Below, piece by piece: positions 34,604 to 35,494 of a stretch of 35,494 bases of DNA; position 1 is the stretch's first letter; every line of letters starts with the position of its first letter. The stretch covers positions 1-35,494 of the forward strand of contig NZ_LJHQ01000036.1 of the NCBI RefSeq assembly GCF_001295925.1, given 5' to 3'. Position numbers and translations under genes: made by a program. Below the pieces are notes generated by a model. The model was not told where the DNA came from, did no database searches, and saw only the letters and a list, made by a program, of their open reading frames with translations. This DNA is from Allobosea sp. AAP35. Its GTDB lineage: Bacteria > Pseudomonadota > Alphaproteobacteria > Rhizobiales > Beijerinckiaceae.

Positions 34604-35494
34604 TCAGAACTCTTCCCAGCCGGCATCGCCAGCGCGGCTGTTGGCGACTTTCTTGGCCGGTGCCCGTGGAGCGGGCGCGGGTGCTGCAGCCCTCGATACA
34701 GGAGCCCTGGTCTGCACGAAGGCAGCCTCGGCGAGATGGCGAAGGCGCGCGGGCTCGGTGGGCCCGGACTGCGCGGCGTGCCGTGTGCCCATCTCTTCCG
34801 GCCCGGTCCTGAAGGCCGCGACGAGGTCGTTCAGTTGGCCGATGCGGGTCGAGAGCGAGGCAGCCGAGGCGGCGCTCTGCTCGGACAAGGCCGCATTCTG
34901 CTGAGTCATTTCGTCGAGATGCGCGACCGCCTGGCTCATCTCGTCGATGCCGTTGGCCTGTTCGCCGGCAGCCGAGGAGATGTCGGCGATGGTGGCGGCG
35001 ACCTTGCGCGAGGCGGCCAGGATCTGGGTCAGCTGGTCGCCGGCCTGGCGCACGAGCTTCACACCCTCGCCGACCTCCATATTGGACGACGAGATCAGGC
35101 CGGAGATGTCCTTGGCGGCTGCGCTCGAACGCTGCGCCAGGGTCCGGACCTCGGAGGCAACGACGGCGAAGCCCTTGCCGGCATCGCCAGCGCGGGCGGC
35201 TTCGACGGCGGCGTTCAAGGCCAGAAGATTGGTCTGGAAGGCAATGTCGTCGATGACGCGGATGATGTCGGAGATCTTCTGCGAGGCGCTCTCGATGCGC
35301 GCCATCGCCTCGACCGCCTGACCGGCGATCGCGCCACCCGACTGCGCCGCATTCATGGCTTCGGTCGCGATGCTGGCAGCCTCGCGCGAGGCCTGGGCCG
35401 ACGCCTTGACGGAAGCCGCGAGCTCCTCGGTGGTGGCGGCGGTTTCTTCCAGGCTCGACGCCTGCTCCTCGGTGCGCTTCGACAGATCGTCGGC
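34604..35494 (-). CDS. Methyl-accepting chemotaxis protein, C-terminal part (5' end outside window)
   Basis: The minus-strand frame is open to the window edge; 296 residues are visible. They form the cytoplasmic signalling domain: methylation-helix sequence at the start ([19 protein letters not shown]), the near-invariant hairpin tip [20 protein letters not shown] and [19 protein letters not shown], then the return coiled coil. An Ala/Pro-rich tail ends in GWEEF, matching the xWxxF pentapeptide that tethers CheR/CheB methylation enzymes. The sensor part is not in the window, so the ligand is unknown. No che genes are adjacent. Confidence 0.95.
   Translation of the reverse strand, partial: ADDLSKRTEEQASSLEETAATTEELAASVKASAQASREAASIATEAMNAAQSGGAIAGQAVEAMARIESASQKISDIIRVIDDIAFQTNLLALNAAVEAARAGDAGKGFAVVASEVRTLAQRSSAAAKDISGLISSSNMEVGEGVKLVRQAGDQLTQILAASRKVAATIADISSAAGEQANGIDEMSQAVAHLDEMTQQNAALSEQSAASAASLSTRIGQLNDLVAAFRTGPEEMGTRHAAQSGPTEPARLRHLAEAAFVQTRAPVSRAAAPAPAPRAPAKKVANSRAGDAGWEEF

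Noticed and set aside
1..35494. CRISPR arrays, insertion sequences, prophage, tRNA or rRNA genes
   Set aside because: Looked for regularly spaced repeats, transposase or phage motifs and tRNA-like clover-leaf sequence in the gaps and saw none.

Overview
The window is a GC-rich stretch of alphaproteobacterial chromosome. Gene order (hemE-hemJ-rho-mnmE-mnmG-rsmG-parA-parB facing away from ppsR-maf-aroE-coaE-dnaQ), a GANTC cluster, CtrA-type TTAA-N7-TTAA boxes and Rhizobiales-type palindromic repeats all point to Hyphomicrobiales. A Bosea-like genus is my best guess, from recall only. Almost everything is core genome; I see no phage, insertion sequence, CRISPR array, tRNA or rRNA.

Layout. 1-120 is the C-terminus of an FtsK translocase, followed by lolA and xth. 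From 2.0 to 3.2 kb on the minus strand lie an OmpR-type response regulator and a stand-alone cyclic-nucleotide-binding protein. An L,D-transpeptidase and a Cache-HAMP-GGEEF diguanylate cyclase follow. yggS (minus) and leuS-lptE-holA (plus) diverge around a short palindromic repeat. From 10.85 to 19.56 kb a long minus-strand array runs hemE, hemJ, rho, mnmE, mnmG, rsmG, parA, parB.

19561-20010 has no gene and carries what looks like the chromosomal replication origin: an AT-rich segment with three GANTC sites in 32 bp, DnaA boxes including a perfect TTATCCACA, a perfect CtrA box plus a near-match, and a parS site. hemE on one side and ppsR on the other match the Caulobacter-type origin neighbourhood. 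Two further parS sites occur in the window, a perfect one inside rsmG and one beside the pnp terminator.

Right of the origin the plus-strand ppsR-maf-aroE-coaE-dnaQ group ends at a strong intrinsic terminator. Then come terC and secB (minus), the coupled tim44-mltA-smr-xre group (plus), a PfkB/adenosine kinase, a PPOX-type flavoprotein (minus), a small secreted protein, pnp and rpsO (minus), a small hypothetical gene, an Atu4866-domain protein, and the C-terminal part of a chemoreceptor running off the window end. A 146-bp nested palindromic element lies between the convergent kinase and flavoprotein genes.

Functionally the centre of the window joins replication initiation (oriC, dnaQ, holA), segregation (parABS, FtsK) and housekeeping translation/RNA genes. 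I found no evidence of a wholly new multi-gene system. The most rewarding signals are the composite origin and the architecture of the large palindromic repeat.
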